From: Pseudopyrenochaeta lycopersici | Taxonomy: Eukaryota > Ascomycota > Dothideomycetes > Pleosporales > Pseudopyrenochaetaceae | NCBI GenBank assembly: GCA_003313425.1 | Contig: NHZP01000004.1 | Location: forward strand, 1,674,001 to 1,738,000 | DNA: 64,000 nucleotides | Direction: 5' to 3' | The notes under the pieces: generated by a model | The model's database searches: none | What the model was told of the DNA's origin: nothing | The model's input: only the letters and a program-made list of their open reading frames with translations | Part shown: positions 45,612-56,576 of the stretch, one piece after another | How positions within the stretch are numbered: the stretch's first letter is position 1 | Layout of the letters: every line of letters starts with the position of its first letter | Position numbers and translations under genes: made by a program

Positions 45612-46173
45612 CAGGAGCTGGAGAGAGGGTACGGGTGCTTTGATGTCCGCTTGCTGCTCTGCCCAGGGATGGACATGGCGTGTAGTGCCGTGTCGACCTC
45701 ATCAGAGATATTTATAGCTACGCAGATAATACCGTACTCAAGTCCTGCTGTCTATGGGAGCAAGGAGATGGCTGGGAGAAGCGACTGTTGGTGCTAAGGT
45801 TGAAATAGACCATGCTACCCATAGCGGGCAGGACGACGCTGGAGCATGATGGAGCCGGCCAGGGCCGGGGCCATAGCCGCTGCCCTGACGTCTTACGGTC
45901 GTTGATGGCGGGAGCGAAATCATGATGTCAGGCCGAAGCTTGAACAGCCGCACTAGACCCAATACGGCAGCGCACATGCTTCAACCTCTCCATGTAGCGG
46001 GCAGCGACGCCTGCAAATGCTCACCATGGGCGGCTCGCGCTGCGCTCCTTTTGTGCCCAGTAGAAAGACGCCTACTGTGGCCTAATCTGCTCCCTGCATT
46101 GAGTTGGTAGGAGTGATGTAAACTGTCACGTCCAGGCACATTGCGTCCCGACGACGCCACCACCACCAACACC
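45612..46173. promoter_or_regulatory. shared divergent promoter of carX and carRA
   Basis: 562 bp between the two start codons. GC-rich in the middle. Contains two perfect copies of a 10-mer (own entry), CCGGCC/GGGCCGG-type runs near 45855-45875, and a CGACGACGCC element near carRA. A role in joint control is inferred from the arrangement. Confidence 0.6.
45822..46004 (+). repeat. direct repeat TAGCGGGCAG in the carX-carRA promoter
   Basis: Copies at 45822-45831 and 45995-46004, same orientation, 173 bp apart start to start. The first continues GACGACGC and the second CGACGCC. Each is preceded by CAT a few bases upstream. Possible transcription-factor site; chance cannot be excluded. Confidence 0.4.
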
Positions 46174-48072
46174 ATGGGCTTTGAATATGCGCTCGTGTAT
46201 GTTATCAGGGCTGCTAGGAGACGACCATGACTGACAGGCAATGACTAGCCACCTCAAGTACAACATACCGCCCGCCGTGCTGCTCACTCTGCTGTATCGC
46301 CCGCTCTTCACCAAGCTCGACGTCTATAAGGTCACATTCCTGGTAGCGGTACTTGAGTCCACCATACTCTAGGAAGATGTTTCTGACGCTACCAGATCGC
46401 CGTCGTCGCAACTATCCCCTGGGACTCGTATCTCATCCGCAATCGCATCTGGAGTTATCCCAGCCACGTCATTGTGGGCCCGAAGTTGCTTGACATTCCC
46501 CTCGAAGAAGTCTTCTTCTTCATCGTGCAAACGTACAATACCTCGCTCCTCTACCTCATCCTTAGCAAGCCCACCTTCCAGCCTATCTACCTGCGCGCCG
46601 GATGCGACACATCACACGGCTCATGGCGGAGCAAGCGTCTCGTCGGTCAGGTCACCCTGCTTGCCATGATTGCTTGGGGTTGGTTCTGCATCATAGACGG
46701 GGGACTGGGAACCTACACTGGGCTTATTCTTGTCTGGGCTGGGCCGTTTCTGCTGCTGCTATGGTATGACAGTCGTTACGACGGTATTGCGTGTTGAAAC
46801 TAACCTTTACGCAGGAGCCTCGCATACCAATTCATTCTCGGCCTACCTTGGACAAACACCGTCTTACCTATCGCGCTTCCAACTCTTTACCTTTGGGGCG
46901 TTGACACCTTGGCCTTGCGTAGAGGGACATGGGTCATAAGTACAGGCACAAAATACGGCTTTCACTTATGGAACGGCCTTGAAATTGAAGAAGCTCTCTT
47001 CTTCTTCATCACAAACGCACTTATTGTCTTTGGCCAGTTGGCTTTTGACAACGCCCTTGCCGTACTGTACACCTTCCCAAAGCTTTTTAAACATCCGCCA
47101 CTCTTACCATCACCGACTATTCTGATACGCGCACTTCTCACACCCAGCTCGTTGTATGACAACGCACGTCTCATAGGCCTAAGAGATGCCGTTACCCGCC
47201 TGGAACGCAAAAGCCGCAGCTTTTATCTTGCATCTTCTACCTTTCCCGGGCCCCTACGGACAGACTTGCTTCTGCTATACTCCTTCTGCCGTGTCGCCGA
47301 TGACTTAGTGGATCACGCTTCTACGGCTGATGAGGCTAAAGACTGGATACGCAAGTTGCACAAATTCCTTAGCACAACATATAGCAAGGCTAAATCAAGC
47401 TCGTCCCTGTCTGAATATGTTCGCAGCCAATTTCCAATCGAAACACAGTCTGCCCTTCTACAACTTCCAGCCGACAGACTCTCCCCTCAGCCACTACAGG
47501 AATTGCTGCGTGGATTCGAAATGGATCTGGCATTCAACGCTACATCTCCAATTGAAAATGAAGAAGACCTACGGTTGTATGCCGAAAGAGTGGCTGGCAC
47601 TGTGGCCCAAATGTGCATCCAGCTCATCTTCCACCTGTATCCAAGCAACTTGACGACTGAGGAGCAACGCAAGATAGTCGCAGCTGGAAATCGCATGGGC
47701 ATTGCTTTACAATACGTCAATATAGCACGAGACATATGCGTAGATGCTCAGATTGGTCGCGTGTACCTTCCTTTGGTTTGGCTACCAGAGATGGGCTTGA
47801 ATTACAATGCGGTTTTGGAGAACCCGGCCGACGTGCGAATAGAAACTCTACGCTCGCGTTTGTTAGATGACGCGTTTTCGCTTTATAAAAAAGCTAAGAG
47901 CGTTATAGAACAGTTGCCAAATGAAGCCAGAGGCCCTATACGTGTCGCTGTTGAGAGTTACATGGAGATTGGAAGAACCCTGCGCCAGGATGGCTTTGTA
48001 GTGAAAGCGGGTCGCGCCACAGTACCAAAGTGGAAGAGGATGATGGTTGCTTGGGTGACACTCAATAGTTAA
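46174..48072 (+). CDS. carRA: bifunctional lycopene cyclase / phytoene synthase (CarRA / AL-2)
   Basis: Exons 46174-46196, 46249-46342, 46396-46763 and 46815-48072, 580 residues. The N-terminal ~240 residues are the membrane-embedded R domain (lycopene cyclase), with two repeats whose PLEE (~74-77) and EIEEALFFF (~218) motifs are typical. The C-terminal A domain (phytoene synthase) has the two prenyl-diphosphate Mg2+ motifs, DDLVD at 324-328 and [10 protein letters not shown] at 464-473. It condenses two GGPP to phytoene, and after desaturation by CarB cyclises the ends to beta-carotene or torulene. The first exon encodes only MGFEYALV; the start is set by the frame of the first intron. Divergent from carX. 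Confidence 0.95.
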
Positions 48073-48302
48073 TAGGAATTAAATGTATTTCCCATCTTGC
48101 ATGAGGGCACAATTTGCTCAAGGTTTGTGACAAGAGTACGTCACGTCCATCAAAGCTTGGGCGCACGGATGTAGAAGCCATGGAAACAAGCCATTAGGTA
48201 AAGCTTGGCGGCACGTGCAATCAAATCACTGTCTCTATAGTTCGACCTGTATCGACTAACACACCATAATTTCAGCTTTCTACGACACCTCAAGCCTCCA
48301 TC

Positions 48303-49462
48303 ATGGGTTCAGATCAGCCCCATAATTCCAAAAACATCCTTGATAAAATGGCGGCCGTCAAAAGGAAAGTTGGCACGGGCAGGGAAATGCGCAAACCAAG
48401 AGGAGACTACAGGAAGCTTCTCTGGTTCAAACAGCCCTGTCAGTCTCTTCTCACTTGCCATCAACAGGTGCTGATGCACACAGTTCCGGACAACTACACA
48501 GACGAAAAGACGTTCCTTGACCACCTTCAGCGCAATCCGCGCCTGCAACCTTACGAGTTTTGGTCGCTAATGGCCGACGCGACCGTCATTGTACAGCATC
48601 TTGCGTCTGTTGCCATCTTTTGTTGCTGTTTCGTAGCTATAATCCATGGCAGAGTGTCGCCTGTAGCCGTAGTGGGGTGGGCAAGTCTCTGCACTATCTT
48701 GGCTTGGGTATTGTGGGATCACTGGATGGGCAAATCGTTAGAATCCTCTCCAAAAGCCGTACTTGCGACGCCCATACCTCCACAGGGCATAAGCAAAACT
48801 CACTCCGCGACTGCGTCGACACTTTCGCGGCGGACCGAGCAGCGACTAGCAACTGCGAAGTCTGCCCTACTGATATACGCTGCAGTACTAGGACTAAGCC
48901 CAATTCTCAAGTCACTGACTCGCTCAACCACGAGCGATTCGATCTGGGCTCTCAGTACTTGGCTTCTTGTGATAAACGTTGCTTTTTTTGATTATAGCGG
49001 GGGTTCAGGAGCACAGTATGACTATCGCTCTGCAATCTCCACATGAATACTAATCAGATTGAAAGGTTGCCAGCCTCGATATCCACAAACTCCGCCATGA
49101 TGGCGTCCGCCGTCCTGGCTTCGCGACTGCCTTCCACTACACACGTATTCTCTCTGACACTTTTCTCTATCGAAGTCTTTGGCTTGTTTCCCATCTTTCG
49201 CAGACAGCTCCGCAGCAGGTCACCATGGGGCCACCTTATCTTGACTATCATGCTGACCATGACTGCGTGGGGCGGCATTTTTGTTACATTGACTGGCAGT
49301 GGTCATGGCACGTTCATAGCGGGCGTTGTATTGGGAGGCTTCATCACTTTTTTCTCCATGGGTCTGTGCAGCTGGTGGCTCATCGGGTTACAAAAGTACA
49401 AAAATGAGATCCATGGTCCATGGGATCCTGCGAGGCCAATTATCCGCCGACGCTGGGATTGA
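48303..49462 (+). CDS. gpi2: GPI-GlcNAc transferase subunit Gpi2 / PIG-C
   Basis: Exons 48303-49015 and 49066-49462, 369 residues. The family mark VPDNYTDEKTFLDHLQRN lies ~60-80, followed by about eight hydrophobic segments and STNSAMMASAVLASRLPST. Gpi2 is a membrane subunit of the ER enzyme that adds GlcNAc to phosphatidylinositol, the first step in GPI-anchor synthesis; in yeast the complex also interacts with Ras. The intron is 50 nt (GTATGA, branch ACTAATC, acceptor GAAAG). The last 23 coding bases overlap the end of the gene on the other strand. Confidence 0.92.
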
Positions 49463-50447
49463 TAATCTTTACTCCACATTCGACCACTTGAAAATTCCGA
49501 TTTTCGTATCCGAACAAGGTACAAGAACCGTTCTCTGGCCATGGATCTGTGCACTTGTTTCTTCTCGAGGGTCCAGACCAACTGCCATCAACGCATCTCA
49601 CCAAATGAGCTGTTGAAACTACTTCAAGCTGCAACACGCCGTTTCCACGAACCCATCTTATCGTCTTCGAGTCGTCAGGGCCTTTCACAGCGGACCATAG
49701 ACGAGGAATGAGATCGTCTGCTCCAACATCGTCTCCGCCAACAAAATGAACAGGTGACCTACGAATAGATGTACAGCGTCAGTATATGTCTCACATGCAA
49801 TTCGGGCATGGTTTCCTTTACCAAGGTTCTTTTCTGGTCATGTCGCTACCCTTGCTCGCTCCGATTACCACGATCCTTTCAAGACCTTCAACTCTGGATA
49901 ACATGCTCCGGAGGAGATTCCAAAGCTCGGTTCTGAACATGGGAATGGTAGGCCAAGTCTCGAAATTGAGGCGGAGGCATTTGAGGCCAACTGCATCCAT
50001 GCGAAGGGAACCCAAAATTTGCGCCCAGGAGCCATTACCCCATGCGAGGTAATGCAGCCATTCTCGTGCGAGGCCAGGATGCTCCGAATTAACCCTTCGA
50101 GCGTCGATCTCGATATCTTGGACATAAACGCTGAGCCCAACATCAAGCAAGCGGAAGAAAGCGCGGACTCGGTCGACGCTGCTGAATCGAAAGATATTGT
50201 GAGCGAAGAGTGGACGTCGATCGGCATCGTAATAAATTCTACGACATGTTTGGAGTAAGGTCATGCCCAGCATTGGAACGGTACGACTCTCTAGTCCGCT
50301 GCCTGTACAGTCCACCATGGGATCAAGAATCGAGCGATCTGTGACAAAGCATAAGCCATAGATTATATGCTTAATCTCTGCAGGGAGCCGAATAAGCGGC
50401 GACTGCAGTTGGAGATTCGTTGGCGGAGCGATGGTAAGAGGTAACAT
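49440..50447 (-). CDS. F-box-like / DUF7730-type protein of unknown function
   Basis: Minus-strand exons 50447-49822 and 49758-49440, 314 residues. It begins with a hydrophobic stretch, then SPLIRLPAEIKHIIYGLCF, which resembles the short F-box-like start of many fungal proteins (LPxEIRxxIY). TLLQTCRRIYYDADRRPLFAHNIFRF follows, the usual second element. The remainder has LRLNFETW and IVVIGASKG-like segments but no clear repeats. This type is abundant in Dothideomycetes; the function is unknown, and a ubiquitin-ligase link is a guess. The join of exons (63-nt intron, GTAAAG, acceptor CGTAG) restores a Trp codon and extends the frame by 105 residues. Overlaps gpi2 tail to tail by 23 bp. Confidence 0.78.
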
Positions 50448-51333
50448 GGTGAAAATTACAAGCCAGATGGAAAACACAAAGCTATCATGCAATGGCATTT
50501 ACTGCCTTTATCTGCGCAGCGGGACAGGCCGCCTCATAGCATCCTGTGACAGCCCATACGTGCTCTCGTTCTCTTCGTTAGACCTCACATCGTGGCGTAT
50601 TTCTAGGCCTAGCCTAGCTTGTCGCTTCAGCTTCAGCATCTGACAAAGGCTGTCCAAGGCTATTCAGCACCAAAATCTATAAATCAGAGCAATATATCAA
50701 GCTTTGTAGACGCCAAGGAATGGGTTGCTGGGTTCTCAATGGAGAACACATGTGTTATGGTAGACCCGCAAGTGAGTTGTGCCATAAGGGAGCGAGCTAG
50801 ACACTGGTCACGATTTCTGCTGATGGAATCTGGGGTTTCGAGAAATCGGGTGCTCGACGCGGCCGAGTCTTAGTCACGGCACGCAAAGTCTCAGCTCGAA
50901 CGCCATGGCGCACCATGGCGAATTTCAGGAAGGTTGGAATTGTTCGCTTTGGCGATGATTTCCGTGGACAAGCTGAGGCGATGGCGGCATGTGATGGATT
51001 CGGTAATCAGCAACGCCCAAGCGATATCGCCATGGTAGTACTAAAGCTGTGTTCAGCAGCACATATCTGGTCGAGCATTCAGGGATCCAGAAGCATGATT
51101 GTCGCTTGTGTGCCAGCCCTGGAGGGCTCCAAACCTTCGAAATGGAAGACCGAGCCACACAAAAACTGAGGGGCACAGGAGGCGTGGTAGTCCAGCTGGT
51201 ACCCGCCATCGCATTTTCCTGTCCCAGAGGCTGGGACGGTACTTCCCCAGCCTACGGATATACTTGCAATCCTCACCCACCCACGACGTGAACCGCAATC
51301 ACTACAATCTTCCAAATTGCCCACGCCGGCCCC
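50448..51333. other. divergent intergenic region, F-box-like gene / annexin
   Basis: No gene seen. A short GGCCTAGCCTAG repeat lies near 50606-50617. Both promoters are presumably here. Confidence 0.45.
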
Positions 51334-53601
51334 ATGTCTCTGCGTCCAGACGACCGATCTGGGCGCTCGCGGTCCAAGTCGCCGGGACGCGGTCGCGAGC
51401 GAGCACGCTCACGCAGCCATGCGCGAGAACATCAGCAATACGGCGCACCTGATGCCCCGCAGTACGAAGTCAGACAGCCTGGCCAGCTCTATGCGACGTG
51501 AGTTTTGTGCCTGGAAGAATCCACCATCGACAGAGACTAGAGCTGAGACATGGCCGCCAGACCTACAGACGAGCCCATTACCATGGGGAACTGGTCCGAT
51601 CTGCCTCCAGAGCAGCGTCCAGGGTACAAGCAAGCGTCCGGACCCGCCTCTCAGGGCATTGCCTACGCGCAGCCAGGAAATGTCCAGTATGCCTCTACCG
51701 CGCAGCAATTTGCCTATACAACAGCGCCCGCCTCGCATGCCGCACCGACAAGGACGCCATCGACGGGCGGCAGCTTCCAGTATGCCAGTCCGCCGTCGAC
51801 AATCACCTTTACCTCCAAGCCCGTCGTCGGCGCCGCCCAACCCGCCGTGAGACACACCGCGCAGCCTACGAGCTCACCGTATCCGGCACCAATACAGCCT
51901 CAATACACAGCTATGCCCCAAGCACCACCTCCACCTCCCGCGGCCCAGGCCACCTATCCGCCGCCGCCAATGGGACCACACTCCCCTCACCCAGAGCACC
52001 ATCGCACTGCGTCGCACTCAGCGGCCACGAGCACGCATGATGGCCGCAAGGTCGTTGAGATGGTCCCGGGCGGAGGAGGGAGGCTCAATGCGCCGCCCTC
52101 GCCGGGCTTGCGTCCGCAAGGTCTCTCAGCGGGCGGCAGAGGACCCGAAGGGCTACGCATGGACAGGCTATCTGTGAGCGGGAATAGGCCCGACATCCAA
52201 ACCATCGTACCTGGAGGCTTCGCTGGTGGGCTGCCTCCCCCGAGTCCCTTACTGGAGGCCTATCACGGCACCTACCAATCGCTCAGTCCTATGCCCCAGG
52301 CCATGATGCTCGATGACGACCTCGACCATCTGCCTCCGCTAGATAGCCTTTCCCCGCGAGCCTCGAGCCAGTCCGTGCATGGCCGCCATCGTGCTCATTC
52401 GGATTCACGGCGATCGCCGAGCCCACCGTCGCGTTCCAAAGTCAAAGACAAGCTAGCCATGGAGGCGTACAGTCGTCGCGAGCGGAGCCCACCAGAGAAG
52501 GAGAAGCGCAAAGTCCGGATATACGATGCAACAGATGACGCGCTTGCTCTCGTGGATGCCATGGCCGCGCGAACGGTAGATGCTGACGCTATTATCGACA
52601 TCTTGCCTGCATTGTCGCATGACCAGATGCTTGAGCTGAGGTCCGAGTACAAGCGGCACTGTAAGGTCCAGGGTCGTGGCATCAACATTGCCAAACATAT
52701 CAAGCTAAAAACCTCTGGTAATTTTGGCAAGGTCGCCTATGTTACTGCACTCGGCAAGTATGAGGGCGAAGGATACTGGGCTAACTACTGGTATCAATCT
52801 AATTCTGCACGGCGCGAGCTCCTTATCGAGGCGCTCATGGGCCGCCAAAACTACGAGATTCGCGAAATAAAGGAAGCTTTTAAAGACAAACGCTACGGTG
52901 ATTCCCTCACTCGCTGCATGGACAAGGAGCTCAAGGCCGATAAGTTCCGCAAGGCTGTCTTGATGGCTCTGGAGGGTGAACGCCAAGAAGAAAGCGATAT
53001 TTGGCCCATTGAATATAGGAATCGGGACGTTGACACTCTATACAAGGCCATGAACGCAAGAGAGGGTGGCGAAAGCACCATGTTAAGTGTCGTCATCATG
53101 CGGAGTGATGTGCATTTGAGAGAAGTTTTGAGGACATACGAGAGGAAATATCATGGTAATTTTGCGCGGGATGCGCTGAGGAAAAGCAACAACCTTGTGG
53201 TGGGCAAGCTCCATTCCTTCCATCCATGCCTGTTGGCTAACAAACCTTAGGGCGAAGTCATCGCGCACATTCTGAATGGCGTCATCAATCGTCCGGCGAG
53301 AGACGCCATGCTCATACACCACGCGCTCATGGATCTTATCGAGCCAACCCTTGAAGGCCCGCGCGCGTCTGCTGGGCGACTGTCATCGCGGGAAGCTTCA
53401 TCCAGCAAGCACGAACGCCAGCAAAGGTTTGAACTGCTCATCTCCCGACTTGTAAGGCTGCACTGGGATCGTCTTCATCTTCTCAGGGTCAAGACAGAGT
53501 ATGAGGAGAAGTATGGCCGTGTCGTGGAGGAAGATGTAGAAGAGGCTACAAAAGGTGACTTCAGGGAGTTTTGCATTGCTCTTTGTCAAACCAGTAGGTG
53601 A
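51334..53601 (+). CDS. fungal annexin with long Pro/Gln-rich N-terminus
   Basis: Exons 51334-51497, 51561-53199 and 53251-53601, 717 residues. The first ~55 residues are Arg/Ser-rich (SRSKSPGRGRERARSRS). Residues ~55-330 are Pro/Gln/Tyr-rich and disordered. The annexin core follows from ~370 and has about four degenerate repeats, for example DDALALVDAMAARTVDADAI, ALMGRQNYEIREIKEAFKD and LYKAMNAREGGESTM. Canonical type-2 Ca2+ sites (GxGT) are poorly kept, as in the long fungal annexins of the AnxC4 type. Likely a membrane- or secretion-associated protein. The exon-3 join gives NNLVGEVIAHILNGV, continuing the last repeat. Confidence 0.88.
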
Positions 53602-54100
53602 ATGACTGTTGATAAGACTGCCCCTCTGTTCCATTCATGCATATATGGGCTAGTCACATCACTATAGCCTTTCTCCCAATTTTATCGATCATCTAACAGG
53701 GATCTACAAACTGGAGAATAATGGGACTGCTTGAGGTTCGGGGACGATTCTGCAGTCTCCAACAAAGAATATAGACTCGACTCTCGAAGGTGTAGAGGCA
53801 TCCTGATTTCTATCTGCCATGACACATGTCATAGTAACTTTGCACAATGACCAGACAAAATATGCGAACTGTTTCCTCGCAGATATCTCCATAAATCTAA
53901 CTGCATGTGCGATTGTCTTATTTCGCGAAGACCGTTGTCCCTTCAGGACATTCCCCTGCGCTTGTCCGTCAATGTTCGACACGAGCAATAAAAAGAATCA
54001 GATGTGTCCTCCCGTTGGGTCTTGAGATGGCTCAATTCAGGAGCTTCGGTTCTTTAAGTCTTGAGTCCTGCTAAGAATGAACATGCCCAATGCCTACAGC
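53602..54100. other. convergent intergenic region, no supported gene
   Basis: Between annexin (+) and the telobox gene (-). No motif. Confidence 0.45.
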
Positions 54101-56576
54101 TCAAGGCATTGTGAGCCCAAGAGAATCGTCTAGAACAATACCAATTGATTGGTGTTCCAACTTTTCGGGACCCAGTCCCAACAACAAATCTGCTGGAGTG
54201 GGAAGGTTATGCAGAGTGGTCCTGGCACTGGCGACTGGTACGTAAGGGAATACAATAGTTGGAAGATTGGGCGTCCGAGGCAGTGCAGTTGAAGGGACCG
54301 CAGAAGTTGAGGGCTTTGGACCGGCGACTTCAGTCGTACGACTAGTAAAGGCTTTCGTATCCCCAAGAGCGTCAGACCTGCCGCTGGTAATTGTAATTTG
54401 TTGATGCTGACCAGAGCTAAAGTTACAAGACTGATCATGCGTTATCGGCGAGACATTTGAATGAGAAGTCGTCGATGGGAGTTTGAGTGTCGCTAAAGGG
54501 TTGATGTGAATTCCATCGTTAGTGACGAAGATATTTAGTGGTGTTTCATGAGTACTCAATGGTGGTGGAGGAATGGCGGACGAGGATGCCGGATTTGCAT
54601 CAGCCCACTGTAAGATGTTTCGATTCAGTGTAATTGGGCTTTTGGCGCCTTCTAAATCTTCTGAGACCGCGTCATCATCTAATAGAGTAGGCAATAAATC
54701 AGGAAAATATGGCGCTAGTCCCAAAGACCTGAAAGTCGAAGCTGTTGGTGGAAAAGATGTCGTGATAGAAACAAGTTCACTTTTGCCTTGTAGTCGTCCT
54801 GTTTCTAGGTTGGGTAAAAGCTCTTTGCCTCCCACAGACGATAGCTGTGTTGCGTTTGCGTCTCTGGAGGGCTCCAGAAGTGACTGATGTTCATGTCCGA
54901 GACGTTCATTCATGCGGTCTTCCACAATCCGCTCCTCTTTTGGCTTCAATTTGTAGCCAGCCTTGGCGTATTTCTCCGGATATCTAATCCGAAAACGGTC
55001 CCGTAAGTCTGTCGGATGACGTGTATTAAACCCCAGCTCCGTGTCATCGCGTATGGTATGCCAAACGGGTCCGTACTTTTCAAATCCTACCAATAGATTT
55101 TTGTCATCGTGTGCACTGAATCTGCGCCGTGGTCGACGCGTGCTTTTGAGAAAAGGCTCGCGTATGCCCAAATCAGCCAAATCAACCAACGCCTTGCAGT
55201 GGACGAGTTCATGCTGTTGCTCCGTGATGCGCTTCTTCATTGTCACGTCAGCGCAGGGTCTATTAATACCAAGAATTCTTGTACTATTAAACGTCTGATT
55301 TGCTTCTGTAGCTTTCTCAGACGGATGGTCCGTAAAGGTGTGCCGTCGCTTTTCTTTCCGGAGTCTTTGGCTGTCACTAGGGCAACAGACGCGGAATCGA
55401 TCTTTCACTGGTAACGAAAACACAGTTAGCGGATACTCAAAACACAAGACAAGTACCCATTTCTCAGCTCTTGCACGTCATCGAGCATGGGTCAAAGTGG
55501 ACCTCTCCTTTTGGGTGGGTCAATAGATGGAAAGGTGAGGCATGGCTTACTATCAAGGTTAGCAAAGATATCTCAGCAGTCACTGTGTATAGGGTTCGAT
55601 ACCAGTCAACCGCAGTCCGCCCATTGAATTCAAACTCAGGATCTTGCAATATTTTCTTCCAGTTGCCAATACCAAATCTGCTGACACCGACAAGAAGGTG
55701 CCTGGTCTCTTTCTCTGACCACCTGTTCCGTTTCTTGCTACGCTTGTTTTTGCTATTGCATTCAGATAATGTTCCTCTGTTTGACACGTTGGGCACTTTA
55801 TCCCCTGTCACTCTTTTTGATGGCGAGATTCTAGGCACCACAGGGTGTTCCTCGACACTCTTATCATTCTGAGAGACTCTAACCGTTTCTACCACATCGG
55901 CTCCAGAACGAGTGTTTATATCTTCCGTTCTATCTGGTATCTCTTCAATGTATGTGTCGTAGCCAAGTCTTTCTCCTTGACTCCTTGGAAATGCATTCTT
56001 TTCACTGGTGATAGGTGGGAAAAGCCTACCTTCAGGCGGTAGTGGGGGCGGCTGGTGCAGACCTTGTAGCAAGGGTGGTATTCTGGGCCTTTTCACCGTT
56101 TTCTGTGGTAGTTGCGGTAGCTTCGGAAGCTTGATCACAGCATTCTCGCACACTGCCGCTGCAGACTGTATAGGGCGCTGTTCCCACTCCCTTCGCTTGC
56201 TAATTTCCTCTGAGCCATCCAACAAAAGATCAACAAGCCTCCCGCTGAAAGGTGCAGTTGGAGAAATGAGGGGTGGAACTCCCAGAGGCAAGGTATGAAG
56301 CATTGGAACCTCATTGTTCAAGACCTGTGCTATTGGGGCACCTGGTCCCGGTCGATTCGAGGAGGTATGTGTCTGCACTTGTGTGCGATGATGGTATTTT
56401 GAATTGAAGTCGCGAGGCCAGGAACTTCCCAGCACAGGCGCATCATCGCCACCGGACAGAGGCTCGACTGGATGCGTTCTAGGTGCGTTGGCCGGCGGTC
56501 TCATATAAGATATGGATTCGTGTACAGTCCTTTCTTCATGTGGAATGTCCAATAGAGTGGCTATTCGAGGCTCCAT
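54101..56576 (-). CDS. double-Myb telobox DNA-binding protein (Teb1/TRF-like), with stwintron
   Basis: Minus-strand exons 56576-55604 and 55407-54101, 759 residues. Two Myb/SANT repeats are visible. Repeat 1, ~280-332, runs RWSEKETRHLLVGVSRFG to the telobox VDLKDRFR, which is built across the intron. Repeat 2, ~420-471, runs RRFSAHDDKNLLVGFEKYG to TDLRDRFR. Proteins with this motif bind TTAGGG-type repeats; the tandem form resembles fission-yeast Teb1, a promoter-binding regulator. Role at telomeres or promoters is open. The flanks are Pro/Ser-rich and disordered. The intron is a twin intron (own entry). Frame stays open upstream of 56576 without an ATG, so an extra 5' exon is possible. Confidence 0.85.
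55408..55603 (-). other. [D1,2]-type stwintron in the telobox-Myb gene
   Basis: Minus strand. The internal intron is 55602-55550 (53 nt; GTATCG, branch TTGCTAACC, acceptor TGATAG), between G55603 and T55549. Its removal creates G+TAAGCC, a GTAAGC donor. The external intron (G55603 plus 55549-55408) has branch GCTAAC and acceptor TTACCAG. The product joins VD to LKDRFR, completing the telobox. A single GT-AG intron from 55602 to 55408 breaks the frame, and I found no other in-frame GT-AG pair. Confidence 0.85.
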
